Shown: one piece after another, positions 46,921-59,000 of the stretch | Numbering within the stretch: position 1 is the first letter of the stretch | Layout: every line of letters begins with the position of its first letter | Assembly (NCBI GenBank): GCA_904066235.2 | Contig: CAJFCV020000003.1 | Coordinates: forward strand, 8,990,001-9,054,000 | Origin: Bursaphelenchus xylophilus | Lineage: Eukaryota > Nematoda > Chromadorea > Rhabditida > Aphelenchoididae | Reading direction: 5' to 3' | Length of the DNA stretch: 64,000 nucleotides | Notes under the pieces: generated by a model | Seen by the model: the letters and a program-made list of their open reading frames with translations, nothing else | Database searches by the model: none | What the model was told of the DNA's origin: nothing | Program-made: the position numbers and the translations under genes

Positions 46921-49720
46921 ATGACTTCGTTGGGATCGATTGTAAGGCGTTTGAAGGGGAAAGTGGAGGAATCAAAGTAAGTAAGGGGCTTTTAAAAGTT
47001 AACAAAGGACTTTACAGCCAACTAAATGCATTTCCAGACAGTTTTCCCTAAAATAAGGCTTACTAAATTGATAAAAACTCGAATGAATCAAATAATTTTG
47101 CCACTTCCTTTAATAATTAAACACAAAATGACCTACACTTATCTTATCCATAGCAAAATCTCCTAAAAAAACTCTAACGCTCATTTCAGATATTCAAGTT
47201 ACATTAGACTTATTCCTTATCTAACCGTAGCCTTATTGGCTCATCTCTATGTAACGTTGGCGTTTATTCACGATGTGGATCGAGCTATCTTCCCTTTAGT
47301 CATCCTTATTTTGGCCTACCTTATCATATTTTACAAAATTTTTGCTGTTCCGTTTCTGCAACAAAAACATGTCAAGGAGAAGATAAAAAACGCGAGAAGA
47401 ACAGTTTTTGGGCTGATTCAGAAAATTCCATTTCTTGAATAGTAAGTTAAGGTATTTTATGCAGAGTAAGGTATTTTATGCAGAAACAAAATGATGTATG
47501 TATTTTCTTTGGTCGTTTGAAACTTTTTAGTCATCATTTTTGCCTTAAAATGACAGTAAACTTTACGATCTTTCATTCCCAAAATTTTAGTATCGTGGGT
47601 GGAGTAGTACTCGCTGGATTCTTCACTTGGTTGATCATCGATTGCGCTGGAAATTACACCAGATTTCGGTCTTTGGGCGGAGTCTTGGTTTTCATTATTA
47701 TCTGCATTTTATGCTCAAGTAACCCCGGAAAAGTAAGTTTACTTTTTTCCTTGCAAAATTTAGATATCTTACTGTGTATTATATTTCAAATATCTTGTAA
47801 AATAGTACAATCTCCCTCCTTTCCAAAATTTCCCATTTCAGATCAAATGGCGGCCAGTTTTTGGCGGAATAATCCTACAATTTACAGTCGGACTCCTTGT
47901 ATTGCGTTGGGAAACTGGAAACCAAGCGTTGCAAACCGTTTCTACCGAGGTATACCAAAATTTTTCTACAAGTTTTTTATTTTTAGATTGTCAGATTTCT
48001 CCATTACACCTTCGTCGGAACCCTTCAAACCTATGGATTTATCGTTAAAATGCCCGACATTTGTGGGATGGCCATGGCATTTGTATTCACGTCTCTTCAA
48101 ATCATCATTTATTTTGGAGCCGTGGTCTCAGTCCTCTATTATTACGGGATTATTCAAGTGGTTCTATCGAAAGTTGCATGGGTTATGCAACATACGATTG
48201 GGACAACGGCGGCCGAAAGCTTGAATGCCGCGGCTTGTATATTTTTGGGACAGGTAGGTAAAAGACGACATAATCAGGGGTATCTGTATCATCAAAATTC
48301 AGGAGCTTTCTCTTGACTTACAAATAAAAATATGTAAACATTAACCATGACCTGCCCCATGAAATTTCAATTTCAGACCGAAGCCGCCATTCTGATCGAG
48401 CCCGCTCTTCTCACCATGACTGACAGTGAAATTCATACGGTAATGACAGCAGGTTTCGCCTGCATTGCTGGCTCTCTCTTCTCTGCGTACATTGAATTCG
48501 GCGCTTGTCCTACTCATATCTTATCGGCTACTGTAATGTCAGCGTCGGCTTCATTGGCCATATCCAAGATCATATATCCTGAAGTCCAAAAATCGAAGCA
48601 AAAGGAGTCAAAGACTTTTAAATTCGCTGCCAGGGAGGCTAACAATCTACTGGAGTGCATAAGTAATGGAGCTGTTCATTCGGCTCAATTTATTGGCGCA
48701 ATTGCCGCAAATTTAGTGGTCTACACGGCTTTATTGTACTTGATTAACTCGATTATGGGATGGATTGGGGAGTGTGTGGATATCCAGGATCTTAGTCTGA
48801 ATGTGAGGAAAAAAATTTAAAGTTTGACAAAAAATCTCAAATTTGGAAATCTTCCAATAACTCCGTCAAAATTGCCGTAGGCAATCCGAGAATATCAGTA
48901 TTTAAAGTATGCTTCTTCCAGAATTTCAGTACAAATTTCGAAGCAAATCCGTCTCGATCCCTTTTAGTTATTCACATTTGAATTTACCTTACTTTAGAAG
49001 CTCCTTGGCTACGCCTTCTTCCCCTTGGCCTACGCTATGGGAACTTCTGATGCCGAAGACCCGGATGTAAGTCAAGAATAGTATCTTTAACGTATCTTAG
49101 GTTGCAATAAAAGAAACTTTAAAAGTCGCAGAGCTTATGGGAGTCAAAACAGTTCTAAATGAATTTATTGCCTATCAAAAATTGAGTGAGATGGTCAAAA
49201 CTGGCGAATTGGTCGGAGTAAGTGAAAATCATTCATCGTATTCATTACTATGTTATATAATGTACCAAATAAAGCAAACTTTTGCAGGAAAGAGCCAGAA
49301 TGATAGCGACTTATGCGCTTTGCGGCTTCTCCAACATCTCCATGATTGGAAGTCAAATTGGAATCTTAACTAGTATGTGTCCCGAAAGGAAACATAGCTT
49401 CTCCAAGGTAAATTAGAAGGTTATTATGCTTTTTCAAGAGTTCACAATACCGTTGGTCCTAAAATAGGAGAACTTTTGTTACTAAAAATAATGTTTTAGG
49501 TGGCAGTCCGAGCTCTAATCGCCGGGATCTTCTCTTGCTTTACAACGGCGTGTGTGGCCGGTAAGAAAAAACAATTTACGGTCTAAATAGCCATGATTTT
49601 AATTTAGGAATATTGGTTAGCACCCCAAAGGCATGTACTTCCACGACAGATCATGGGAAATGTTTGGACATGTATCAACTAGAAGACTATTACCAAAGAT
49701 ATATAAATGGAACCCATTAG
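46921..49720 (+). CDS. Concentrative nucleoside transporter (SLC28/CNT)
   Basis: Eleven exons (46921-46976, 47190-47441, 47591-47732, 47842-47949, 47987-48253, 48377-48802, 48998-49066, 49101-49217, 49288-49407, 49500-49560, 49608-49720) give 576 aa. Membrane-rich throughout. Family marks: the gate/pore region KMPDICGMAMAFVFTSLQ; ESLNAAACIFLGQTEA, which corresponds to the nucleoside- and Na+-binding hairpin; MTAGFACIAGS; and the C-terminal RMIATYALCGFSNISMIGSQIG. CNTs take up nucleosides with Na+ or H+ at the plasma membrane. Catalytic-site residues look intact. The gene ends 71 bp from the convergent COMM-domain gene. Confidence 0.93.
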
Positions 49721-49791
49721 TATTTTTTAATTTAAAAAATTTACATGTCGGTTAGTAAATTATTAGTATATAAATTAATGACACAAAATAC

Positions 49792-50473
49792 TTATTGTTG
49801 AGACATCTTTTGCAACAAATTGTATGCCTCCTTCACTTTCCATTGCATATCCTAAAGACAGAATAGAAAACATCAAAGATAACATACCTGAATTTGCCGT
49901 TTTGTACAATAAAATTTAAACTTTTCAACGTCAGTAGAACCCGTGGGAATTGATGAGAACTCCATTTCAACTAAAGGCTCTTTAACCCCGGTGGCAGAAT
50001 CGGTCTAAAAATGAATAAGACTTGTTATCCTGCATAGCATACCTCCATAACACCCGAAACTTTCCAATCAACATCCACAAACATGGGGTATTTCCAGCCA
50101 ATGGTCTCCAGCCCACCTTTAAGGTGAGTGAATTGCTCCTAAAGGCGATTAAGCAATTTAGAAATCAAAACTCACCTTATACAATGTTACTAAAGGGGAA
50201 AGCTTGTCAATATCGGCCAAATTTTCTTCAAACTTTTCCGGGTTCACTCCAGACGCCACAGACTTCACTATTAACGCTCCAAACAACTTTACATACTCTT
50301 CTGGATACGATTCAAGTGATTCTAAAAGCATAAACAACGCATTTTCTCGACTTACCCTTATTATTTCCATCCTTGAAGTAAACAGCTAATTCTCTGCTTA
50401 AATTCTCAATTAAATCATCGTCAATGTCGTCAAAATTCAATTTGCTCAATTCTTTCAGCTCTTTTTCTATCAT
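49792..50473 (-). CDS. COMM-domain-containing protein
   Basis: Five minus-strand exons (50356-50473, 50176-50321, 50043-50138, 49888-50004, 49792-49851) give 178 aa, the usual COMMD size. An N-terminal helical half (LENLSRELAVYF..., ESLESYPEEYVKLFGALI) is followed by a COMM-like C-terminal half (FVDVDWKVSGVME, EFSSIPTGSTDVEKFKFYC, and the last helix WKVKEAYNLLQKM). COMMD proteins form the heteromeric Commander complex in endosomal recycling. Which of the ten COMMDs it is cannot be said. The match is moderate. Confidence 0.6.
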
Positions 50474-51170
50474 GTTTGACTAGATTTTTATCAACAAAAT
50501 TCCTTTCCGAAAAAATAAAATTCTAATTTGGGCGCAGCTCGCGTCTTCAATTTCGCAGGCTGCAAAAAAATTGTAAACCAAATGACGTTTGAAAAGTCCA
50601 TAAAATACGTCATTTTGGAGAACTTTTCGGGATCTTGTATAATTTTTATCAATTTGGTTTCTTGTTGTTATCAGTTTGAACTTTGATGGATTCTTCCGAT
50701 TTCAACGAATTTCAGCGATTTGCATCCAAAATTACTTTTTGAGGTAACAAAATGAGGGCTGATAAACTTTTCCAGCTGGAAAAAGTTTTGGATTTTCCTT
50801 TTTTTTTGTTTCACTTACCTATTTTCGTCTTTTAGCGTGTTCTCTGATGTATTTTGAAGTTTGCCTGGATGTTTTTGCGATGTTCTTTTAGGCTTTAGGT
50901 ATCTGTTGAAAATTGAAGGATATCACTCAATAATACCGAAGATTACTCAACAATACTGAAGAGCATTTCTCTGTTTTTCTTTCTAGATGTTTTAATTAGG
51001 AGAAATAAATTTTTTTTGGTGTAATTTTCACCTATATTATACTTGCCCGTGCGCAATGATTCGAGTCGTTTATTTCGTTAAAAATGAGATTTGTAAAAAG
51101 TCAACATGTTTTCAGGCGCACAGATATATTACAGACAGCGTGTTGTGCATGGAGACAGCTCTGTAAGAAC
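50474..51170. other. Intergenic gap
   Basis: 5' flank of the COMM-domain gene and 3' flank of the next minus-strand gene. One dispersed-motif copy TATATTATACTTG at ~51034. No gene seen. Confidence 0.45.
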
Positions 51171-52137
51171 TTAGTTATGGCAGTCAACACCTTTTTCAAC
51201 CGATCTCTTATGGATGCCTCCGCATGGGTCGACGTAGGCCGGCCGCACTGGTACCGGGTAAGCAGCGACTGGTGGTGGCGGAGGCGGAGCTGGCGCGACG
51301 GGGCCGTACAGGGTGCGGCTCACGCAAACGGTGCCCTCTTGGACCAGTTCCGGGGGACATAAGCAGATGCCCATGGAGCAGACGGAGCCGCCAGTGCACT
51401 CAACTCCGGGTTCACATGGCGCTCCGGGCAGGGCTTGAGGGATCAGACGACCGGCTGGGGCTGGTGGTGGAGGAGGGGCGAGGGCTGGGACTGGGTAAGC
51501 GGGAACTGGAGGAGGGGGTGGTGGTGGTGGGGCACAGGCGACTGGAGGGGCGAATCCAGGACATCCACAGCCTCCTCCAAGACATCTGAAGTCGTAATTT
51601 GCATTATTAGGCCATATATTGTTGACCATTCCCCTTGCTGAGGCGTATTCCAATCAAAAATTATGTTTGGCTATATTGCACTTGATAAAAAAATTTTTTT
51701 CGTCTAAAAATCGCGCGCTTTCACTCAAATCAACTAAAAACGCCCCTCCCTTACCCTGCACAAGGTGGTGCACACGCCGGAACTGGAGCCGGAAGTGGTG
51801 GTGGAGGTGGAGCGTAGGCCGGCGCAGCCACAGGAATTGGCGCCGGCATTGGAGGCGCATAAACTGGTGGCGGCGGCGGTGGGGCTGGAGCTACAGGCAT
51901 ACACATTGAGGCTTGACAATAACCAGGTGCTGCGCACCCAAAGGTTGGACCACACGGGGAGTAGAGAGGTGCTATCAAGGGTAATTCAAATTAGATTAAT
52001 CGGGGATCTCACGGCAAACACTCACCTCCTAGGACTTGTCTTCGCACTACCTGCTTCCCATCGTTCATCACCACGGCGGGAGAGGCGGAGATCAACGTGC
52101 TGCTGGCCAGCAGGACCGCGACCACTTTCTGCCACAT
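51171..52137 (-). CDS. Secreted Cys/Pro-rich protein with EB-like module
   Basis: Three minus-strand exons (52026-52137, 51755-51971, 51171-51585) give 247 aa. Signal peptide MWQKVVAVLLASSTLISA; then Cys pairs (CGPTFGCAAPGYCQASMC), Pro runs with Ala, Val and Tyr spacers, a GCLGGGCGC-like patch, and an EB-like module (CEPGVECTGGSVCSMGICLC). The last ~50 residues contain RPAYVDPCGG and end VDCHN. EB modules are common in nematode secreted proteins, and the function is unknown. The Pro-rich spacers and Cys pattern fit an extracellular matrix or cuticle component, which is inference. Confidence 0.78.
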
Positions 52138-53527
52138 ATTGGTTCCCTGAAAACACAGAAATCTAGATGAATATTGAACAAAAATGGGAAATGTTGAACG
52201 GCTGTGATGTAAAATTGAGTTGGCTTTGTAATTTAGAAGATAAAACTAGAGAAAAAGGTCGTGGAATGGGTTGAGTAGGCTGGAAATTAACGGAAACCTC
52301 GAAATTGTCTAGTACAATGTAATGGCTACGCTCTTATAGCCCTCATACTGTAGACGAAGGCATGACAATAAGACTATTGACATCAACAATGGTGTTATCA
52401 CGCAAAAACGGGGCCATGCAAACAGTCGGGTAAACTTGAAACGCGCCTCCCGCCGATACCGTAAACTTGGAGGTGCGAAAAGTGGGGCGACTTGTCGCGT
52501 GTCGGGCTTTAAACATGAAATGGGGCAGTACTTGAGGTAAATGAAGAAGAGTGGACGACGCCGAGTGAAATGGAGAAGAATGTTGGTATAGGACCGCGAC
52601 GTTTGATTGTCTTTTATATGTAGTCAACGTAATTTTTCTTTTTTACCTGAGTCGTCGTCCTTCTTTTCCCAACACCATCGCCGCGCCCCAGTTCCTCGAA
52701 TTCCGACGCAGTTTTTTCGCGCTTCTTACGCGCTCTCCCCCGCCGGCCCTGAAGACACAACGCTTCTGGCCATTCGGTTGCACAATAGAGCGCATGCGAA
52801 GAGATCGCGCCCCACCTTGACCGCCGCCAGGCTGTCAGCCGGTGGTTGTAAATAAACAATAGACGATCTCCCACCGGCGAGGTTATTATTAACCCACGGC
52901 TCTGATAATTTTAGCCCCTTAGCGCGCGGCCGACACTGATTGTAGTTTCTGCGGCCGATTGTAGTCCAATTTCGAACAGCAGATCATGCCATTAACACTA
53001 TTCTTTCCTGTTGTGCTGTTTCATTCAGGTTTTGTTTTCCTTCCGCCTAACCAGTTGAAATACAATACCGTCGGACTCTTCTCTCTCGACGATTTGTAAT
53101 CATCCGAATTAAGATCACGAATACGATCGCATTTGAGGATTGAGAAAGTAATGCAAAGAAAGCGTGAGGATCAACACCGCATTACGTGGGCTCCTTCCGC
53201 TTGCAAAACACAGATTGCAAGGCAAAAAATGTTCAAAATGGATTTTTATTATACAAAAATAACAAAAAAAGTGTGAAATACAGTAAATCATGCATTGGAA
53301 ATTAATGATATAGTGAATTGTAGAATGTACCTGGACTCTTGATGCTGTGTAGATAATGTAGAAAGTTGATTTGTTATTTAGAATCTCGGCATGTAATGCT
53401 TACACATTGGTAATATCTCATAGATAACATATTTGAGTTGATAGTTATTCAAGTAATGTTTCTTGTTGAAATGTGGCTCTCTATTGTTGGCTTTTTGATT
53501 TCTGTTCCATCGTCTATAGGGTGCTGA
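52138..53527. promoter_or_regulatory. Upstream region of the Cys/Pro-rich gene
   Basis: AT-rich flank with a GC-rich block at 52640-52960. A motif-like CTAGTACAATGTAAT at ~52310. No supported gene. Confidence 0.35.
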
Positions 53528-53973
53528 CAGTGGAAGTACTTCAAGTGCGACGCTCAGATTTTGATGAAACTTGGCACAAATTTAAAATAATTTTTTCAAA
53601 GATATATGCGAGAATCCCAGCTCGCGCTTTACAGAAACAACCGAGATTTTTAGATCGAAAGTCGGCCAAAATTTAGGACTTTTTGCTGTATATTGGCACG
53701 AAAAGCGTCATGCCTATTTCTACCGTAAAAGATAATGTTTCTACAAAAAATCAAAATTTTCCGTACAAAACTGCCAAAGTTATGGCCAAAAAGCGTTTTT
53801 CTCTCTGACCACTCTCGTTTAGCGTGCTCTCTTGGCGGCAAAGATCGTTCGATATCTCGGCGGCGCTTGCAAAGCGCGAGCTAAAACTTTCAGGAATTGA
53901 TGTTTAGTCCATTCCCGACGTATGTGCAAAATTTAAAGAAAATCTGAGCTTCGCACTTGGATTACTTCCCCTG
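53528..53973. mobile_element. 446-bp palindromic MITE, copy C (TSD TGA)
   Basis: Starts CAGTGGAAGTACTTC, ends TTACTTCCCCTG, flanked by TGA on both sides. Internal blocks match copies A and B. Confidence 0.88.
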
Positions 53974-55012
53974 TGAATTGCAGGTGGTTAGAGAAGTCAT
54001 CTTGATTAGTTTTCTTTCTCACTGAAAATGTCATCCAACAATAAGGTTTCTAATTCTCTCAGAATAATGGTTTTGACATTGGAAACTATTAGTATGCCTT
54101 CGTCGTTTTCTTTCAGTAGATTGACTTGGCCTTATCTGGCGATAAGGACAGTTGATATTTATGGCCGAATTCCTCTGGGAAGTCATGCGCTGTCTCGCCA
54201 TAGAGGTCTCAGGTTCGCGTATTCTTGTGTAATGAGAATGTCTCACCTTTTTAAAGGATGATTTTTGGCAATTATCGCTGCCGATTTTCATTTTTCTTAT
54301 ATTGCAGTCAACGCCTGTTCATCGAATATTTTGCCAGAGCCTTGATTTGAATTTGTCATGTAAAACTTGACCTACCATTTTACAGTTTATTTATGACGGC
54401 ATAAAGCTTTTATCGGTGACATGAAAGGGCCCTATGAAAAGAATTTCGACATGCTTGGTCTATTTTTAGTGACTTTAACAAGCCTTTTTTTGCAAGATTA
54501 TATGGCAAAGACAAGTCCTAAGGTGCAAGAGAGTACGGGAAATGCCATGCTCGGCTTTCCGAACCGTCTAATTAATTCATTCATTCGGTATTCATTTCGG
54601 AACACCCTGAGATTGGGAGGAAAGCGAAAAAAGAGTGTGTTTTGGAGACAGCGCAAGGGCCTTTATGGCCGTCTTTCCGAGCCCACGAAACCCCAACCCT
54701 CGTGGCATTGGGGCTCGCCTTCGAAGTGGCCAGCTGGCACCCCTTGTCCACTAACTCTTGTCTTTCTTTGCGACTTTTATCGCCCACAATTTGAATAAAG
54801 GTTTTTGGAATTCCATAAACTATTGACCATCCCCCCCGAAGCTGCGAGCTTTGTTTAGATCGTCGCTTTTCAATAATCTCTTATCGATTAGCTGAGTTTG
54901 TTTGAATTTCAGTTGGGCGAGCGAAAGCCGGAGTGATTAAATCTGTAAAAGCGAATGTAATTTGAAGTGAAGATCCGGGAAAGCAAAACAGTTTCGTGGA
55001 GGTCACTTCAGA
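53974..55012. other. Gap with one orphan open frame
   Basis: A 125-codon ATG frame at 54421-54798 (+) has a hydrophobic N-terminal stretch (LGLFLVTLTSLFLQ) but no homology I can name and a basic, low-information rest. An acceptor-like GAATTTCAG at ~54912 may mark the 5' end of a JIP3 transcript. No confident gene. Confidence 0.3.
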
Positions 55013-55087
55013 ATGTCCGCCGATTTTCAATCGGGCGGCGAGATCGTTGGAAACATGCAGAGTTCAACGACCAGCTCTTCCAGCGAG
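55013..55087 (+). CDS. unc-16: Possible alternative first exon of unc-16
   Basis: ATG, 25 codons (MSADFQSGGEIVG..., ending TTSSSSE) and a GTAAG donor in phase 0. The only downstream phase-0 acceptor found is the unc-16 exon at 56674, which would skip the first RH1 residues. Position and phase are suggestive but weak. Confidence 0.3.
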
Positions 55088-55190
55088 GTAAGAAAAGATT
55101 GTTGATATGGTTTCGAAAAAGTGTAGCCCGCGGCGCTCGATCCCGAGATTTTATTGATTTTCTTCAAGACTTTTGAAGGATACAGATTTA

Positions 55191-55397
55191 TTAGGTCGTC
55201 CAGAAAGTTCGTTCGTTTTTTCATTGCTTTGATTTACCAGGATTGTTAGTTGTTTGGCAAAGGGTATTTATTTGATACAGCCAGTTTTGTAGAGGAAGAA
55301 AAGCTGTATCAAATAAATACATTCAATTTTCCAAAGAACAAACAATCCTTGTAAAACAAAGCAATGAAAAAACGAACGAACTTTCTGGACGACCTAA
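55191..55397. mobile_element. Mariner-type palindromic MITE
   Basis: 207 bp flanked by TA. Terminal repeats TTAGGTCGTCCAGAAAGTTC (left) and its complement at the right closely resemble mariner ends, and the whole element folds into one hairpin. No transposase coding. It sits between the possible first exon and the main unc-16 exon. Confidence 0.9.
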
Positions 55398-56073
55398 TAA
55401 TTCTTTGATAAGGCTTGTTGTATTTTACTTTCTTCGTAAAGTACAACAAGTCTTTTCGAAAAATCTTCTGACGAAAGAGTTATTCGAATAGGACCCCGCA
55501 ATGAGTCATTTATTTTGATGTTCCTAACGCAATTAGAGGTACGAAGCGGAGAGAGAGCGAGGTGAAGTGTCTTATAATCGAACGCAGGTTGCGCAACAAA
55601 AAACATTAGAATCCGTCTTTATGGAGACATTCCGGTTGCAATTTGCCTCCAGCAGGAAAAAAGAAAAAAGAAGAGTCTCCCCACCACCACACACCTCACC
55701 AGATCACGAGTGCGAGCTCAACTCTTTCGGATAAACGTCCTTCCTCCTCTTCTTTTTTATTTATTATTGCTTAATTCCGTCTGGTTTAATTTCCATTCCC
55801 GAGTGTCAGCTCTAATCAACGAAAAGCAGTCGGAAGAGGAGGGATATTCGATATTCTAAAGAGTTCTGTGGATTCTACCCGCCGTATTTTTATTCGGACT
55901 AACTAAAAAGAGGCGATTGAAATCGGATACTTGTCAACTACTCAATTCTCGGAGTAATTTTCAAGTGGAATAAGTTCCATTATTCCGAACTTGGGCGATC
56001 ACGTGAATGGGTGCAAAGATCCTCACGTGAACTCTCTCAGACAATTTCTTCATTTGCCTCGAGGCAATGAGAA
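55398..56073. promoter_or_regulatory. Immediate upstream region of unc-16
   Basis: AT-rich then GC-richer sequence before the JIP3 start, with an in-frame stop 4 nt upstream of the ATG. No exon can be joined to the ATG exon in phase. Confidence 0.35.
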
Positions 56074-59000
56074 ATGCGCGAACCCGAGGCAACCTCCGTT
56101 CCCGCCAAGGCGACCAACTCGACGGTCCAGGCGAAGCCCGGCCTCAGCCGCTCGAATGCGCCTAAAACAGCGGAAACAGGGCTGCCCCCTCCGTCCCCCA
56201 CGACCCCAATCACCTCCTCCTCCACCGTCTTATCAGCAGAGAACCCCAACGAAAACCAGCCGCCTCTCTCCGCTCGTCGCCAGCTCCTCATCCAGCAGCG
56301 GCGCGCCCAGTCCAACGACAGCGGCCGAATCCCCCCTTATATTCCGCCGTTCCAGGTGGTGTATGGCGCGAACTCGGTGGCCTCAGAAGAGTCGGCCCGG
56401 GTCATGTCCGAAAAAGTCCAAATGCTCGCCTCCTCCATCTACAAGGAGTTGGAGATGATGATCAAAAAGTATGGAGAAGAGAGTGTCAAGGTAAGGATTT
56501 TAATTATTGTTCGTTTTGCTTCTGAGTTTAGAGAATTCACTGTAAGGGTAACCTGTTTGTTACAACAAAAAAATATTGATTTGAACTGGTTTTATCACAT
56601 GATTATCATGGTGAAGATAAGATTTTTTTCGTAAAGGGTTGAAATTTGTTTTCCTTGATTTCGTCTTCTCCAGGAATTGATGCCATTGGTTGTGAATGTC
56701 CTCGAGAGCTTGGATACCGCTTATGTGGATAAAGATGAACATGCTGTGGACGTGGAAATGCTCAAGGAAGAGAATGAACAACTCTTGAATCAATATGAAA
56801 GAGAAAGACAAACAAGAAAGCAGCAAGATCAAGTAAGTGCTATTTTCTTTTATGATTTTGGTGTTTAGAAATATCTTGAGTTAGAAGAAGTCCTCACGGA
56901 TCAGAATCGTGAATTGGAGGGGAAAGTGGAACAATTGGAAGGAAATATCCGAGTCCTAGAGCTCAAAGCTCGCAATGCGAATGATCATGTCGCTCGTTGT
57001 GAAGAAAGAGAAGCTGAGCTTCGCACGGAATACGACAAGCTGCATGAACGTTACAATGATCTCATCCGTACTCACATTGAGCACGTCGAACGCACTAAGT
57101 ATCTTATGGGCCCCGATAAATTTGATATGATGCAGAGTTTGCCTAGCAATCACAACCGGTATGATTTTTTGTTGCTTTTTCTTGGCTTTTAGATGGCAAT
57201 GTTTTGAATGACTGAGAAATTAATGATGATTATATTAATTTAGCGGTGGAATGGCCGCCAGTGTTGATGTGAACGTCCGAGGCATCAGCGACTTGATTAG
57301 TGCCACTCATATGACTCAAAGCACTCATGCCAGTGTCAATCTTGCTAATCACATTAGTATGGAAAAAGATTTCCACGATGAATTCGGCCAGGACACCGAA
57401 GATCTTCTCAACTCCAGCAGAAAGGATGGACAAGATGCCAAGGAAGAATTGGAGCAAGCTGAAGGTCAACCAGACACACAAAGGTCGGAGGAGGAAGAAC
57501 CGGACGACGGACTATCAGCTGAGCTCACAGGTTTGTTATTGAGCGTTCATTTTTATATTATACATGAGAATAAGACTAAAAAACTCGTTGATTTTGAAGG
57601 TGCCCTCGTAGATCCAGCCGAATTCGCCTCAGCGGGTAACTCCTTTGAGATTAGCTTGGGGAAAGGGTTGTTATGTCAGTCAGTAAGCTTCATGAGCGGG
57701 GTTGGAACAGAAATTTATATTATTTTAGGTAACAAAAAATATTTTTATGGGGAATTGTGTTATTTTTTGTTTTCAAAAGCTCAGATGTTTACTATTATGC
57801 TGATTGCTATGTATTTTCTTGGTTTTAAAGTTGAAATTTTAATACTAAAAAAGAAATTCGATAGTAATCAGCAGTTTTCGACTGACATTTAACAACCCGA
57901 GCGCTAAAATCCTTTGAAACCCAAAGTAATTTGCGTTTATTTCCAGTAAACGATGCGTTCATTGGTAGGTTTTGGTGTTGTATGGTCTCTAGATGTTGTG
58001 TAGGCTTGAGTTGATATTTTTTTTATCATGAGTAAGGTCCGTTTGTTGTTATAGTGAAGAGTGGCGTATTTACAGTGAAAATTCAGTTGCCCCGACGAAT
58101 AATTTGTTGAATTGGTCGTTGTGATTGTTGATTTATTTAGAAGGCATAGTTTTTTTTATCTAATTTGGTATTTTAGGTATGGGCAGAGAAGTTGATAACC
58201 TCATCAAGGAAAACACTGAGCTGTTGGAGACCAAGAATGCGCTTAATGTGGTCAAGAATGACCTGATCGCTCAAGTTGATCAACTTTCAAGGTATTTTTT
58301 GAATTCAGAATATATTTTTTTGCAATTTTTTACCTAAAATAATAAAAATTTTGTCATGATTAATATATTTTCAGTGAGAATGAGGTCTTGAGAGACGAAT
58401 TGAACTCTATGGAGATTTCCAAGGCCAAGAATGCCGAGAAAATCAAGGAACTCGAACAAGAAATCAAGACTCTAAAGGAGAAGATCAATGAAGAGCAACC
58501 AGATGAACAAGAAGACATCCCAATGGCTCAGAGAAAGAGATTCACAAGAGTTGAAATGGCCAGAGTATTGATGGAGAGAAATCAGTACAAAGAAAAGTTG
58601 ATGGAACTTCAAGAAGCAGTGAAATACACGGAAATGCAAAGAGTAAAGAAGCTAAATCATCAGCCTAGTCAAAGCAAAGGGAGAATCTGGGACTTGTAAG
58701 TGTATTTTGTTATTATTATTTGATTTTAGGTGATTTGGAAGTTATTGAAAGGTATTTTTGGTGTTGAAAAAGAGATTTGGTTCATTTGTTACCTAAAATT
58801 ATATTATCCATGAGAAAACGTTTCGATTCTAATGCTAGGTTTGTGTTTTCAGCTTCTCTGGCCTCTTTGGAGAGACTCCAGTCCCAACACCTTCTAAGAG
58901 ACCTCAACGTTCAAGTAGTCAAGTCAGAAAACAGCGACTAACCAGAACATTTGATATTGACATGGATAATGTCCAAGAAAAGAGGAAGTCCGAAAGAAGA

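Noticed and set aside
54031..54291. Minus-strand frame and tRNA-like GGTTCG string
   Set aside because: The B-box-like string has no matching A box or cloverleaf; no tRNA called anywhere in the window.
54421..54798. 125-codon plus-strand frame with hydrophobic start
   Set aside because: No homology or splice partner and poor coding composition after residue 40; kept only as an orphan frame.
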